Origin: an uncultured Oscillospiraceae bacterium
GTDB taxonomy: Bacteria > Bacillota > Clostridia > Oscillospirales > Oscillospiraceae
Reading direction: 5' to 3'
Length of the DNA: 22,550 nucleotides
Assembly (NCBI GenBank): GCA_934590325.1
Contig: CAKTOW010000025.1
Span: 1 to 22,550 of the forward strand
Part shown: positions 1 through 6,626 of the stretch, in pieces
Position numbering within the stretch: the stretch's first letter is position 1
Layout: the number at the start of each line of letters is the position of its first letter
The notes under the pieces: model-generated
Told to the model about the DNA's origin: nothing
Database searches by the model: none
The model's input: the letters and a program-made list of their open reading frames with translations, nothing else
Program-made: the position numbers and the translations under genes

Positions 1-77
1 ACGGTATCGTCGGCGATCTGTTCAAGGTCGTTCCCGAGCTGATCGAGTCCATCAAGGCTGCCAAGGCTGCCAAGTAA
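1..77 (+). CDS. etfA: Electron transfer flavoprotein alpha subunit, C-terminal end (partial)
   Basis: Only the last 24 codons are present, read from base 3 to the TAA at 75-77. The tail contains GIVGDLFKVVPELIESIK, which matches the conserved EtfA C-terminus (human ETFA ends with GIVADLFKVVPEM and a lysine-rich tail). EtfA with EtfB forms an FAD-containing cytoplasmic electron carrier; in clostridia it usually partners acyl-CoA dehydrogenases, for example in butyrate formation. The 5' part and any etfB or bcd neighbour lie outside the window. A strong terminator follows, so this is the end of its operon. The call rests on a short stretch, but the motif is distinctive. Confidence 0.82.
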   Translation, partial: GIVGDLFKVVPELIESIKAAKAAK

Positions 78-100
78 GACCCGATACCCCTTTTCTGACA

Positions 101-130
101 AAAGAGCCGCGTCTGTGACGCGGCTCTTTT
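101..130 (+). terminator. Rho-independent terminator of the etfA transcript
   Basis: A 13-bp perfect stem (AAAGAGCCGCGTC / GACGCGGCTCTTT) with a TGT loop is followed by a short T run. It begins 23 bases after the etfA stop codon. Confidence 0.92.
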
Positions 131-139
131 ACTTTTCCC

Positions 140-168
140 TTGCATTTCCCCCAGGTATACCGTATACT
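140..168 (+). promoter_or_regulatory. Sigma-A-type promoter of the 68-aa membrane protein gene
   Basis: TTGCAT (140-145) and TATACT (163-168) are separated by 17 bases. The promoter lies just after the etfA terminator and about 30 bases upstream of the next start codon. Confidence 0.75.
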
Positions 169-196
169 TAGTGTAATACATGAGGGAGGAAAAACT

Positions 197-403
197 ATGG
201 GATATGTTGCCCTGATCGGCCTGTACTTTGTGCCCATCCTCTGCCTGCTGGGCGCGGCGTGGAGTTATGTCCGCTGGAAGAACGAACACGAAAACGAGGC
301 GCTCTCCGAGCGCGCCCACAAGAACTTCAAGCGCTTCCTGATCGCTTGCCCTGTGGCCATCGTGGTGTTCCTGGCGCTGAAATTTGCGTTTCCTGTAACA
401 TAA
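197..403 (+). CDS. Small two-helix membrane protein of unknown function
   Basis: The product has 68 aa and I do not recognise a family. It has an N-terminal hydrophobic helix (about residues 2-22), a charged central stretch with many Lys, Arg and Glu (about 25-48), and a second hydrophobic helix (about 49-66). The most likely topology is a hairpin in the cytoplasmic membrane. The ATG at 197 is chosen because AGGGAGGA lies at 183-190, seven bases upstream; the in-frame extension to 140 runs through the promoter. The gene stands alone, with its own promoter and a terminator that starts at its stop codon. Confidence 0.72.
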   Translation: MGYVALIGLYFVPILCLLGAAWSYVRWKNEHENEALSERAHKNFKRFLIACPVAIVVFLALKFAFPVT

Positions 404-430
404 AAAAGCGGCGCGAAGCGCCGCTTTTTT
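402..430. terminator. Bidirectional Rho-independent terminator
   Basis: The GC stem GCGGCGC / GCGCCGC with a GAA loop is flanked by six A on the left and six T on the right, so it can stop transcription from both sides. It serves the 68-aa protein gene on the plus strand and probably ywlG on the minus strand, whose stop codon is about 110 bases away. Confidence 0.9.
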
Positions 431-460
431 ATGTTCTGTCCTTCGATCCCGAATGCGCTC

Positions 461-525
461 AAAAATCTCCAAATACTTCCGGGCTTTTTCAACTGCGCTC
501 CACATACTTTTCCGGAATTTTTCAA
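461..525. repeat. Imperfect tandem duplication downstream of ywlG
   Basis: Two copies of a roughly 31-33-base unit lie side by side, about 461-492 and 493-525. Both contain an ATACTT-CCGG core followed by a T-rich run and CAA. They differ by a 2-base indel and several substitutions. No gene is seen here; the minus-strand frame through it is short and runs into the terminator. Confidence 0.45.
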
Positions 526-540
526 GTTTTTTCGACTGCT

Positions 541-1140
541 TTACAGTACGGGATAGCCTTCTTTCAGCGACTCATCGTAGATAGCGCGGTCGCCGCCGAT
601 GAATTTGGGGCGTGTCCGGGCGGCCAGCAGGATGGCGTCGCCGATGTGGTCCTGCGCCAGCCGCACCGGTACTGCGACCTTTTTCAGGTGCATGCCGATC
701 AGCGTTCCGCCAATGTCCAGTCCCGCGTCCGCGCGTATCTCCTCCACGGCCACGGGATGCGCGCAGGCCTTGTATGTGGCGGTGGCAAAGGAACTCCCGG
801 CCTTGGGCTGGGGCACCACATTGACAATATCCAGCGTGGGCACGGCCTCGTGCTCTACGATGATGGCGCGGTTCAGATGCTCGCAGCACTGGGCGGCGAT
901 GTACACGCCCATAGGGGCGAAAACGCTGTGCAGCCCGTCAAAAATGGCGTCCGCCACCTCCGGAGTGGACCAGCTGCCCACCTTCTTGCCCACCACCTCG
1001 CTGGTGCTGCAGCCCACCACAACGATCTGCCCCTTGCGGAGATGGGCGGCCTTCGCCAGCTCACGGGCGGCTGCTGCGGACTGCTGCCGTACCTCGTCCA
1101 GCAGACTTCTGTTCTCTATATCATGTACGATACCCGCCAT
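541..1140 (-). CDS. ywlG: TIGR01440 / UPF0340 family protein (YwlG-like)
   Basis: The product has 199 aa and matches the UPF0340 (YwlG) family of Firmicutes, whose biochemical role is unknown. Recognisable segments are the N-terminal helix rich in Ala and Glu, the strand-turn IVVVGCSTSEVVGKKVG, a central CCEHLNRAIIVE stretch, and the C-terminal DIGGTLIGMHLKKVAVPVR segment. Length is near that usual for the family. The ATG at 1140 is preferred over an in-frame one 13 codons upstream because GAGGTG precedes it and the family starts here. It has its own promoter inside the end of the upstream ECF gene, plus a palindrome at the predicted transcription start. The cell location is predicted to be cytoplasmic; there is no signal peptide. 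Confidence 0.85.
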   Translation of the reverse strand: MAGIVHDIENRSLLDEVRQQSAAAARELAKAAHLRKGQIVVVGCSTSEVVGKKVGSWSTPEVADAIFDGLHSVFAPMGVYIAAQCCEHLNRAIIVEHEAVPTLDIVNVVPQPKAGSSFATATYKACAHPVAVEEIRADAGLDIGGTLIGMHLKKVAVPVRLAQDHIGDAILLAARTRPKFIGGDRAIYDESLKEGYPVL

Positions 1141-1163
1141 GAAAAACACCTCATTCCCATAGA

Positions 1164-1194
1164 ATATGGCGAGCTGCAAGACAGCTCACCATAT
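1164..1194. promoter_or_regulatory. Candidate operator: inverted repeat at the ywlG transcription start
   Basis: The 13-base arms ATATGGCGAGCTG and CAGCTCACCATAT match at 12 of 13 positions around a CAAGA centre. The repeat starts right after the predicted -10 of ywlG and covers the expected start site, a typical repressor-site position. If transcribed it could also form a hairpin, but no T run follows. Confidence 0.5.
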
Positions 1195-1223
1195 AGTATA
1201 TCACATACTAACTTTTTCTTCAA
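1195..1223 (-). promoter_or_regulatory. Promoter of ywlG
   Basis: On the minus strand TTGAAG (1218-1223) and TATACT (1195-1200) are 17 bases apart, with a TGA extended -10. The -35 lies within the last codons of the upstream ECF gene. Confidence 0.65.
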
Positions 1224-1710
1224 GATGTGTCCGGCGCGCCACCTGCAGCAGCAGGGACCCGGCCACAAGACCCACAGCGCCCTGCACCAGGTTGCCGGGG
1301 ATGCTGGCCGCGGCGCCGATGCCCTTGCCCAGCAGCAGTGCGGCGTAGCCGAAGTAGCCGGCCACCATGATGATCTCAGCCGCCACGCCGCTGACCAGCG
1401 CGCCGACGGTGTTCTTGCCGAAGGCCTTGAAGATCAGCGCGGCCACCAGGGACATGGCGCCCTTGATGATGAGGGTGCCGGGGGCGTAGTGGCCGTAGCC
1501 CAGCAGCAGGTCGGCCAGCATGGAGCCGATACCGCCGGCAGCGGCGCCCCACCACGGGCCCAGCAGCCAGCCGCTCAGCAGTACGAAGCAGTCGCCCAGA
1601 TTCACATAGCCGTTCATGGGGGAGGGGATCTGCACCACCATGGTGGCTACACAGGCCAGTGCCGCCAGCACGGCGGCTGTTACCATCGTTCTGATCTTCT
1701 TGTCGGACAT
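1201..1710 (-). CDS. ECF transporter S component (substrate-binding membrane subunit)
   Basis: This 169-aa very hydrophobic protein has about six membrane helices. The pattern NLGDCFVLLSGWLLGP, then GGIGSMLADLLLGY and APGTLIIKGAMSL, is typical of ECF-type S components of the Pfam ECF-ribofla_trS group, which capture a vitamin and dock onto a shared EcfA-EcfA'-EcfT energising module encoded elsewhere. AAGGAG precedes the ATG. The substrate cannot be read from the sequence. The divergent MocR-type neighbour makes vitamin B6 a reasonable guess, since PdxR-like MocR regulators often sit next to PdxU-type S components. No EcfA or EcfT gene lies in the window. Confidence 0.82.
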   Translation of the reverse strand: MSDKKIRTMVTAAVLAALACVATMVVQIPSPMNGYVNLGDCFVLLSGWLLGPWWGAAAGGIGSMLADLLLGYGHYAPGTLIIKGAMSLVAALIFKAFGKNTVGALVSGVAAEIIMVAGYFGYAALLLGKGIGAAASIPGNLVQGAVGLVAGSLLLQVARRTHLEEKVSM

Positions 1711-1738
1711 GATACATTCTCCTTTGAAAAACGTAATG

Positions 1739-1763
1739 AAGGGGGGAAAGGAAATACCCCCTT
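1739..1763 (-). promoter_or_regulatory. Hairpin in the ECF gene leader
   Basis: The 7-base arms AAGGGGG and CCCCCTT enclose 11 bases, in the predicted 5' leader between the -10 at 1783-1788 and the ribosome binding site. A T5 run follows it after a gap, so weak attenuation is conceivable. It matches no riboswitch class I know and the leader is too short for most. Confidence 0.35.
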
Positions 1764-1782
1764 GATTTCTTGCTCAAGCCGT

Positions 1783-1841
1783 ATTATAGTGGAAACTGGT
1801 ATGATTAAAATATCCATTTTGATTTTACTTGTTAATACCAG
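1783..1841. promoter_or_regulatory. Divergent control region with TGGTAT/ATACCA boxes
   Basis: CTGGTAT at 1796-1802 and ATACCAG at 1835-1841 form a perfect 7-base inverted pair 39 bases apart, with AAAAT / ATTTT between them. ATACCA boxes are also the recognition element of GabR, the best known MocR regulator. A minus-strand TATAAT (1783-1788) serves the ECF gene and has no good -35, which fits an activated promoter. The right box touches the ribosome binding site region of the regulator gene, so autorepression is possible. Confidence 0.5.
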
Positions 1842-1856
1842 GAAGGAGGACGGGAG

Positions 1857-3254
1857 GTGCTCACATATACACTGGACAAGGGAGCGGGAGTCAGCCTGTA
1901 TGAGCAGCTGTATCGTTGCGTGAAGGAGGACATTCTGTCCGGACGGCTGGCGGCGGGGGAGAAGCTGCCCAGCAAGCGGGCGCTGGCCGCCCATCTGGAG
2001 GTCAGCGTCATCACGGTGAAAAACGCCTACGAGCAGCTGATGGCCGAGGGCTATCTGGCCGGGGTGGAGAAGAAGGGATATTTCGTCAGCTTCGTGCTGC
2101 CGCCGGTGACCGGGGCGGCTCCGCTGCCCCAGGAGGAGCCGGCGGAGCCGCGGGAGAGGGAGTGGTTCCTGGACCTGGTGACCAATTCCATCGCGGCGGA
2201 GGACTTTCCGTTTACCGTGTGGGCGCGGCTCATGCGCCAGACCATACTGGAGCGGGGCACCGGACTGCTGCACTCCACGCCGCCCCAGGGGGCGTGGGCG
2301 CTGCGGCGGGCCATCGCTGCCCACCTGCGGCAGTTCCGGGGCATGGAGGCCGCGCCGGAGCAGATCATCGTGGGCGCGGGCACGGAGGTGCTGTACAGCC
2401 TGCTGGTACAGCTATTCGGCCGGGAACGGCTCTACGGCGTGGAGGACCCGGGATACAGCAAGATCGCACGCATCTACCGGGGCAGCGGCGCGGAGGTGGC
2501 GGCCATACCGCTGGACGAAGCGGGGCTGTCGGTGCGGGAGCTGCGGCGCAGCGGCGCGGACGTGGTGCACATCTCGCCCAGCCATCACTATCCCACCGGG
2601 CTGGTCATGCCCATCGCGCGGCGACAGGAGCTGCTGCGCTGGGCACAGGAGCGGCCGGAGCGCATTATATTGGAGGACGACTATGACAGCGAGTTCCGCT
2701 TTGTGGGGCGGCCCATCCCCACGCTGTTCTCCATCGACGGAGGGGAGCAGGTGGTATATCTGAACACGTTCTCCAAGACCATCGCGCCGTCTATCCGCAT
2801 CAGCTTCATGGTGCTGCCGCGGCACCTGCTGGCGGACTTTCGGGAGAAGCTGGGGTTCTTTGCCTGCACGGTGTCGGCCTTCGAGCAGTATACTCTGGCG
2901 CGGTTCCTGTCGGACGGGTACTATGAGAAGCACCTGAGCCGCATGCGCAAGCACTACCGGCAGAAGCGGGATGCGGTGATCGCCGCCGTGCGGCAGAGCC
3001 CGCTGGCGCCCCACGCTACCATTACGGAGGAGGACGCGGGGCTGCACTTCCTGCTGCGGCTGGACGGTGCTCCGCCGGACGAGGTGCTGCGCCGGGAGGC
3101 GGAAGCGCGGGGCATACGGCTGGCCATGCTGTCGGACTACTACCAGCGGCCGGGAGAGGTGCCCCAGCACGTGCTGGTGGTCAACTACACCGGCATCGAC
3201 CTGGAGCGGCTGCCCGCCGCACTGGAGCGGCTGGCGGAGCTGTGGAACGAATGA
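1857..3254 (+). CDS. MocR-family transcriptional regulator (GntR wHTH plus aminotransferase-like domain), PdxR-like
   Basis: The product has 465 aa. Residues about 10-78 are a GntR winged helix (SLYEQLYRCVKEDILSGRL, then LPSKRALAAHLEVSVITV). Residues about 110-465 are a fold-type I aminotransferase-like domain with SPSHHYPTG (240-248), EDDYDSEFR (273-281) and the PLP lysine in NTFSKT (K307). Such proteins bind PLP as effector or cofactor and act as DNA-binding regulators; GabR and PdxR are the best known. The start is a GTG at 1857 with AAGGAGGA six bases upstream. It is divergent from the ECF S component, its likely target. The length is usual for the family. The exact ligand and regulon are inferred from context only. 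Confidence 0.88.
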   Translation: MLTYTLDKGAGVSLYEQLYRCVKEDILSGRLAAGEKLPSKRALAAHLEVSVITVKNAYEQLMAEGYLAGVEKKGYFVSFVLPPVTGAAPLPQEEPAEPREREWFLDLVTNSIAAEDFPFTVWARLMRQTILERGTGLLHSTPPQGAWALRRAIAAHLRQFRGMEAAPEQIIVGAGTEVLYSLLVQLFGRERLYGVEDPGYSKIARIYRGSGAEVAAIPLDEAGLSVRELRRSGADVVHISPSHHYPTGLVMPIARRQELLRWAQERPERIILEDDYDSEFRFVGRPIPTLFSIDGGEQVVYLNTFSKTIAPSIRISFMVLPRHLLADFREKLGFFACTVSAFEQYTLARFLSDGYYEKHLSRMRKHYRQKRDAVIAAVRQSPLAPHATITEEDAGLHFLLRLDGAPPDEVLRREAEARGIRLAMLSDYYQRPGEVPQHVLVVNYTGIDLERLPAALERLAELWNE

Positions 3255-3308
3255 AGGATATATTTGCCGCCCGGCGGGGCGTGAAACGCGGATAAGGAGA
3301 AAACAGGC

Positions 3309-3812
3309 ATGTATGACGAACTGACACGCTCCGACCTGCAGAAGATGCAGGAGGAGATAGACTATCGGGTGCAGCAGCTGCGCCCCAAGCTCATTGAGGA
3401 TGTGCAGACCGCCAGGGCGTTCGGCGATCTCAGCGAGAACTTCGAGTACAAGTGCGCCAAGCAGGAGAAGAACCGCAATGACGCGCGCATACGCTATCTG
3501 CAGCGGATGATAAAGACCGCCAAGGTCATTGAGGACAGATCCACGGAGGACACGGCGGGGCTGTACGACACGGTGGAGATATTCATGGAGAACCTGGGCA
3601 AGAGCCGGGAGATACTGCTGGTGACCACCCTGCGGCAGGATGCGCTGAAGGGCTGGATCAGCAAGGAGTCCCCCGTGGGGCGCGCCGTCATGGGCAAAAA
3701 GGCCGGCGACAGGGTGTATGTGGACATGGGCGGCGGCAAGGGCTATTACATCCAGATACGAGCCATACGCAAGGGGACGGACGACGGCAGCGTGCCCATA
3801 GGCAGCTTCTGA
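3309..3812 (+). CDS. greA: GreA/GreB-family transcript cleavage factor
   Basis: The product has 167 aa. It has the GreA layout: an N-terminal coiled coil (about 1-75) with the tip motif GDLSENFEY carrying the two acidic residues (D40, E43) that reach the RNA polymerase active site, and a C-terminal FKBP-like domain (about 85-165) with SPVGRAVMGKKAGDRV. Gre factors rescue backtracked polymerase by stimulating cleavage of the nascent RNA. The sequence after the tip (AKQEKNRNDARIRYLQRMI) differs from main-line GreA, so it may be a second paralogue. AAGGAGA lies eight bases before the ATG. It follows the MocR gene by 54 bases and may be co-transcribed. I see no clear terminator after it. Confidence 0.86.
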   Translation: MYDELTRSDLQKMQEEIDYRVQQLRPKLIEDVQTARAFGDLSENFEYKCAKQEKNRNDARIRYLQRMIKTAKVIEDRSTEDTAGLYDTVEIFMENLGKSREILLVTTLRQDALKGWISKESPVGRAVMGKKAGDRVYVDMGGGKGYYIQIRAIRKGTDDGSVPIGSF

Positions 3813-4011
3813 GCCCGCCGGCCTGCAGGGCGATTTCACGCAAAAAAGCAAATTTGGTTTAAAGTGCAAAAGTGTTTGCGATTTGAATGGAAACGCGCAG
3901 AAATGACATAGTTTTTCTGCATTCCGTAATGCAAGACGGGATTTGCCAAATTGCACAAAAAGCGGTGAAAAAGTTTTGTGGTTTTGCGAGGCGGAATTAT
4001 CCGAAATCCCC
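3813..4011. other. AT-rich intergenic stretch, no gene seen
   Basis: This is the upstream part of the 306-base gap before gdhA. It holds only weak inverted repeats, for example GCAGAAA / TTTCTGC at 3897-3920 and CCGT / ACGG near 3924-3939. I recognise no RNA family, and the one minus-strand frame needs a TTG start without a ribosome binding site. It may hold upstream regulatory sites for gdhA. Confidence 0.5.
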
Positions 4012-4040
4012 TTGAGAAATCGGCCAAATGGTGTTATTAT
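4012..4040 (+). promoter_or_regulatory. Promoter of glutamate dehydrogenase
   Basis: TTGAGA (4012-4017) and TATTAT (4035-4040) are 17 bases apart. The resulting leader is about 70 bases and includes a small TGCGT/ACGCA hairpin before the AGGAGG at 4105-4110. Confidence 0.75.
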
Positions 4041-4118
4041 CAGCATTGGTAGCGTATGGGTCGTCTGCGTAACGCACATCTCATATGTCTGCGGAACAAA
4101 TTTTAGGAGGAATTTAAT

Positions 4119-5471
4119 ATGAATGCTTATCTGGCAAGCGTTCTGGAGAACGTCAAGACCAAGCATGGCAACGAGCCCGAGTTCGTCCAGACCGTTGAGG
4201 AAGTTCTGTCCTCTCTGGAGCCTGTGATCGAAAAGCACCCCGAGTATGAGAAGGTCGACCTGCTGGGCCGTATGGTCGAGCCCGAGCGTATGTTCACCTT
4301 CCGCGTTGTGTGGTGCGATGATAACGGTCAGTGGCACACCAACCGCGGCTGGCGCTGCCAGTTCAACGGCGCTATCGGCCCCTACAAGGGCGGCCTGCGC
4401 TTCCAGAAGAACGTGTACGAAGGCATCATCAAGTTCCTGGGCTTTGAGCAGACCTTCAAGAACAGCCTGACCGGCCTGCCCATCGGCGGCGCCAAGGGCG
4501 GTTCCGACTTCGATCCCGCCGGCAAGTCCGACGCCGAGGTCATGCGTTTCTGCCAGAGCTTCATGACCGCTCTGTATCGCTACATCGGGCCGGACATCGA
4601 CGTTCCCGCCGGTGACATGGGCGTGGGCGGCCGCGAGATCGGCTACCTGTACGGCCAGTACCGCCGCCTGAAGGGCGTGTGGGAGAACGGCGTTCTCACC
4701 GGTAAGGGTCTGAGCTACGGCGGTTCCCTGATCCGTCCCGAGGCCACCGGCTACGGCGCTATGTACTATCTGCAGGAAGTGCTGAAGCACGAGAACGACA
4801 CCATCGAGGGCAAGCGCATCGCTATCTCCGGCTACGGCAACGTGGGCTGGGGCATCATGAAGAAGGCCGCTCAGCTGGGCGCCAAGGTCACCTACTTCGC
4901 CGGTCCCGACGGTTACGTTCACGATCCCGACGGCGTTATCACCGACGAGAAGCTGAACTTCATCCTGGAGATGCGCGCTAAGGATCCTATGCACTGCAAG
5001 CCCTATGCCGACAAGTTCGGCTGCGAGTTCGTCGCCGGCGAGAAGTGCTGGGGCGTCAAGGATGTTGACGTGTACATGCCCGCCGCTATGCAGAACGACG
5101 TCAAGATGGAGTCCGCTGAGAAGATCGCTGCTTCCGGCGTGAAGTACTACATCGAGGTCGCCAATATGCCCACCACCAACGATGCTCTGAACTATCTGCG
5201 TGCGCAGAAGGGCATCATCGTGGCTCCCTCCAAGGCTGTTAACGCCGGCGGCGTGGGCGTCTCCGCTCTGGAGATGGCCCAGAACTCCGAGCGTCTGGTC
5301 TGGACCGCTGAGGAAGTCGACCATCAGCTGCACAAGATGATGGAGAACATCCACAAGGTGTCCGCCGAGGCCGCTGCCGAGTACGGTCTGGGTTACGACC
5401 TGGTGGCTGGCGCCAACATCGCCGGCTTCAAGAAGGTCGCCGAGGCCATGATGGAGCAGGGCTGCTTCTAA
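4119..5471 (+). CDS. gdhA: Hexameric glutamate dehydrogenase, probably NAD-dependent
   Basis: The 450-aa product interconverts glutamate with 2-oxoglutarate and ammonia in the cytoplasm. Numbering is one ahead of Clostridium symbiosum GDH, and the key residues are in place: K90 (PYKGGLRF), K114, catalytic K126 (GGAKGG) and D166 (PAGDMGVGG). The dinucleotide fold has GYGNVGWG (238-245). The specificity loop reads AGPDG with P263 and D264, equivalent to P262 and D263 that favour NAD in C. symbiosum. So NAD use, and glutamate catabolism, are more likely than NADP assimilation, although many annotations would say NADP. The gene uses GCT/GCC, CGT/CGC and GTT/GTC instead of the GCG, CGG and GTG common in its neighbours, the bias of a very highly expressed gene. 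It is monocistronic, with its own promoter and terminator. Confidence 0.95.
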   Translation: MNAYLASVLENVKTKHGNEPEFVQTVEEVLSSLEPVIEKHPEYEKVDLLGRMVEPERMFTFRVVWCDDNGQWHTNRGWRCQFNGAIGPYKGGLRFQKNVYEGIIKFLGFEQTFKNSLTGLPIGGAKGGSDFDPAGKSDAEVMRFCQSFMTALYRYIGPDIDVPAGDMGVGGREIGYLYGQYRRLKGVWENGVLTGKGLSYGGSLIRPEATGYGAMYYLQEVLKHENDTIEGKRIAISGYGNVGWGIMKKAAQLGAKVTYFAGPDGYVHDPDGVITDEKLNFILEMRAKDPMHCKPYADKFGCEFVAGEKCWGVKDVDVYMPAAMQNDVKMESAEKIAASGVKYYIEVANMPTTNDALNYLRAQKGIIVAPSKAVNAGGVGVSALEMAQNSERLVWTAEEVDHQLHKMMENIHKVSAEAAAEYGLGYDLVAGANIAGFKKVAEAMMEQGCF

Positions 5472-5493
5472 GCCGAACGTCTTACCGACAAAT

Positions 5494-5523
5494 AAAAGAG
5501 CTGCCTTCGGGCAGCTCTTTTTC
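5494..5523 (+). terminator. Terminator of gdhA
   Basis: The stem AAAAGAGCTGCC / GGCAGCTCTTTT with a TTCG tetraloop and a T run starts 22 bases after the stop codon. Confidence 0.93.
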
Positions 5524-5567
5524 TATAGTGGGACCCACACGCTGGGCGGGTGGGTCTCACTATAGAA
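5521..5567. repeat. 18-bp near-perfect inverted repeat between two terminators
   Basis: The arms TTCTATAGTGGGACCCAC (5521-5538) and GTGGGTCTCACTATAGAA (5550-5567) differ at one position, around an 11-base centre. It exactly fills the space between the gdhA terminator and the terminator of the opposing operon, sharing bases with both. Confidence 0.8.
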
Positions 5568-5597
5568 AAACACTCCCGCCGATGGGCGGGAGTGTTT
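5566..5597 (-). terminator. Terminator of the EamA operon
   Basis: Read on the minus strand, the stem AAACACTCCCGCC / GGCGGGAGTGTTT is followed by a T run (A run at 5566-5570 on the plus strand). It starts 2 bases after the EamA stop codon. Confidence 0.9.
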
Positions 5598-5599
5598 GT

Positions 5600-6508
5600 T
5601 TATTCGTCGTAGATGCCGAGTATCACGATGCCGGCCACCACCAGTGCAATCATGGCGTAGTGCTTCCAGCTGAGTTTTTCCTTCAGGAAGATGCGGCTCC
5701 ACAGTACGGAGGCCACGCAGTAGGCGGAGATGATAGGCGCGGCCAGAGCCACGTGCTCCGTGTCCGCCAGGGCGTAGATGTAGGCGAACTGGCCGGCGGT
5801 CTCGCAGACGGCGCCGACGTACTTGGGGCCCTCGCGCTTGGGGATGAGCTTGCTCTTTTTGATGAGCACCACGTACACGAAGCACACGATGCCCGCCAGC
5901 AGGAACGTCAGCTCGTAGGCGCAGTTGGCGCTGTCCTCGTTGAGGGTCTCCAGCACGCGGCTGTCGGCAAAGGTGCCCAGGGCGTCCAGCAGGCAGTAGA
6001 TGATGGGCAGGATCAGCGCCAGCGCCGACTTTGCGTAGCGGTGGTTGCTGGCCTGCTGCCGGGCGGCGCGGAGGTCGTCGTCCTCCCGCGCCTCCACGAT
6101 GCCGAGGCCGATGACACCCACGCACACCAGGGCGGTGGCTGCTAGCTGGGCGGGGACAAGCTGTCCCAGACCGCCGGTGGCCAGCGCCAGAACCGCCACC
6201 AGCGCGCCGGAGGAATTGCATATCGGGGAAGAGATAGACAGTTCGATGTACCGCAGGCCGATGTAGCCGATGGTCATGGAGCTGATGTACAGCAGGGATA
6301 CGGGCAGGTAGGTGAGGATGATGCTGCCGTTGATCTCCGTGCCGTTGATGAAAATTTCGTAGGCGGCGTGGAGACCCATCACAACGCCCACTGCAATGAC
6401 CATCTTCAGATGGCTGTATTTATCGTCCGCGTCCTGGCAGCCGATCTTGCTGAACAGGTCAGAGCCGCTCCAGCAGACCAGAGCGATCAAAGAAAACCAA
6501 AACCACAT
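5600..6508 (-). CDS. EamA-like (DMT superfamily) transporter
   Basis: The 302-aa protein has about ten hydrophobic helices arranged as two similar halves of five, the pattern of drug/metabolite transporters. The C-terminal half has the typical ending APIISAYCVASVLWSRIFLKEKLSWKHY followed by a last helix, which is a strong EamA feature. The substrate is unknown; many family members export amino acids or metabolites. A hydrophilic cytoplasmic stretch of about 25 residues (EAREDDDLRAARQQASNHRY) lies between the halves. AAGGAG precedes the ATG. It is the last gene of a minus-strand operon behind a PLP enzyme, so export or uptake of that enzyme's substrate or product is a reasonable but untested idea. 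Confidence 0.83.
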   Translation of the reverse strand: MWFWFSLIALVCWSGSDLFSKIGCQDADDKYSHLKMVIAVGVVMGLHAAYEIFINGTEINGSIILTYLPVSLLYISSMTIGYIGLRYIELSISSPICNSSGALVAVLALATGGLGQLVPAQLAATALVCVGVIGLGIVEAREDDDLRAARQQASNHRYAKSALALILPIIYCLLDALGTFADSRVLETLNEDSANCAYELTFLLAGIVCFVYVVLIKKSKLIPKREGPKYVGAVCETAGQFAYIYALADTEHVALAAPIISAYCVASVLWSRIFLKEKLSWKHYAMIALVVAGIVILGIYDE

Positions 6509-6526
6509 AATATTCTCCTTTTGAGT

Positions 6527-6601
6527 TTACATAAGATTTATATTCCGGGAGAACATCGCAGGTGGCGGACGGCGGCGAAATGGATGGTTGGGGAGAAACA
6601 T
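6527..6601 (-). CDS. Possible 24-aa small ORF between the PLP enzyme and EamA genes
   Basis: An ATG at 6601 has GGAGG six bases upstream, and the frame closes with TAA at 6527-6529, 18 bases before the EamA start. The peptide is basic and proline-rich in the middle (PFRRRPPPAM). It starts 26 bases after the stop of the upstream gene. A short leader or coupling peptide is possible, but chance ORFs of this size are common and no homologue is known to me. Confidence 0.25.
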   Translation of the reverse strand: MFLPNHPFRRRPPPAMFSRNINLM

Positions 6602-6626
6602 AGGTTTCCTCCGTGGTTTACATAAT

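Noticed and set aside
1711..1782. Riboswitch upstream of the ECF gene
   Set aside because: The leader is only about 65 bases and lacks the conserved boxes of TPP, FMN or cobalamin switches; only a simple hairpin is seen.
259..1923. A 554-codon plus-strand open frame
   Set aside because: It crosses a terminator and lies antisense to ywlG and the ECF gene; the protein is low-complexity with no family resemblance.
3836..4027. A 63-codon minus-strand frame upstream of gdhA
   Set aside because: It needs a TTG start, has no ribosome binding site and overlaps the gdhA promoter.
2412..5354. A 980-codon minus-strand open frame
   Set aside because: It runs antisense across the MocR, GreA and GDH genes, which have clear families, ribosome binding sites and promoters. 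It is a GC-content shadow.
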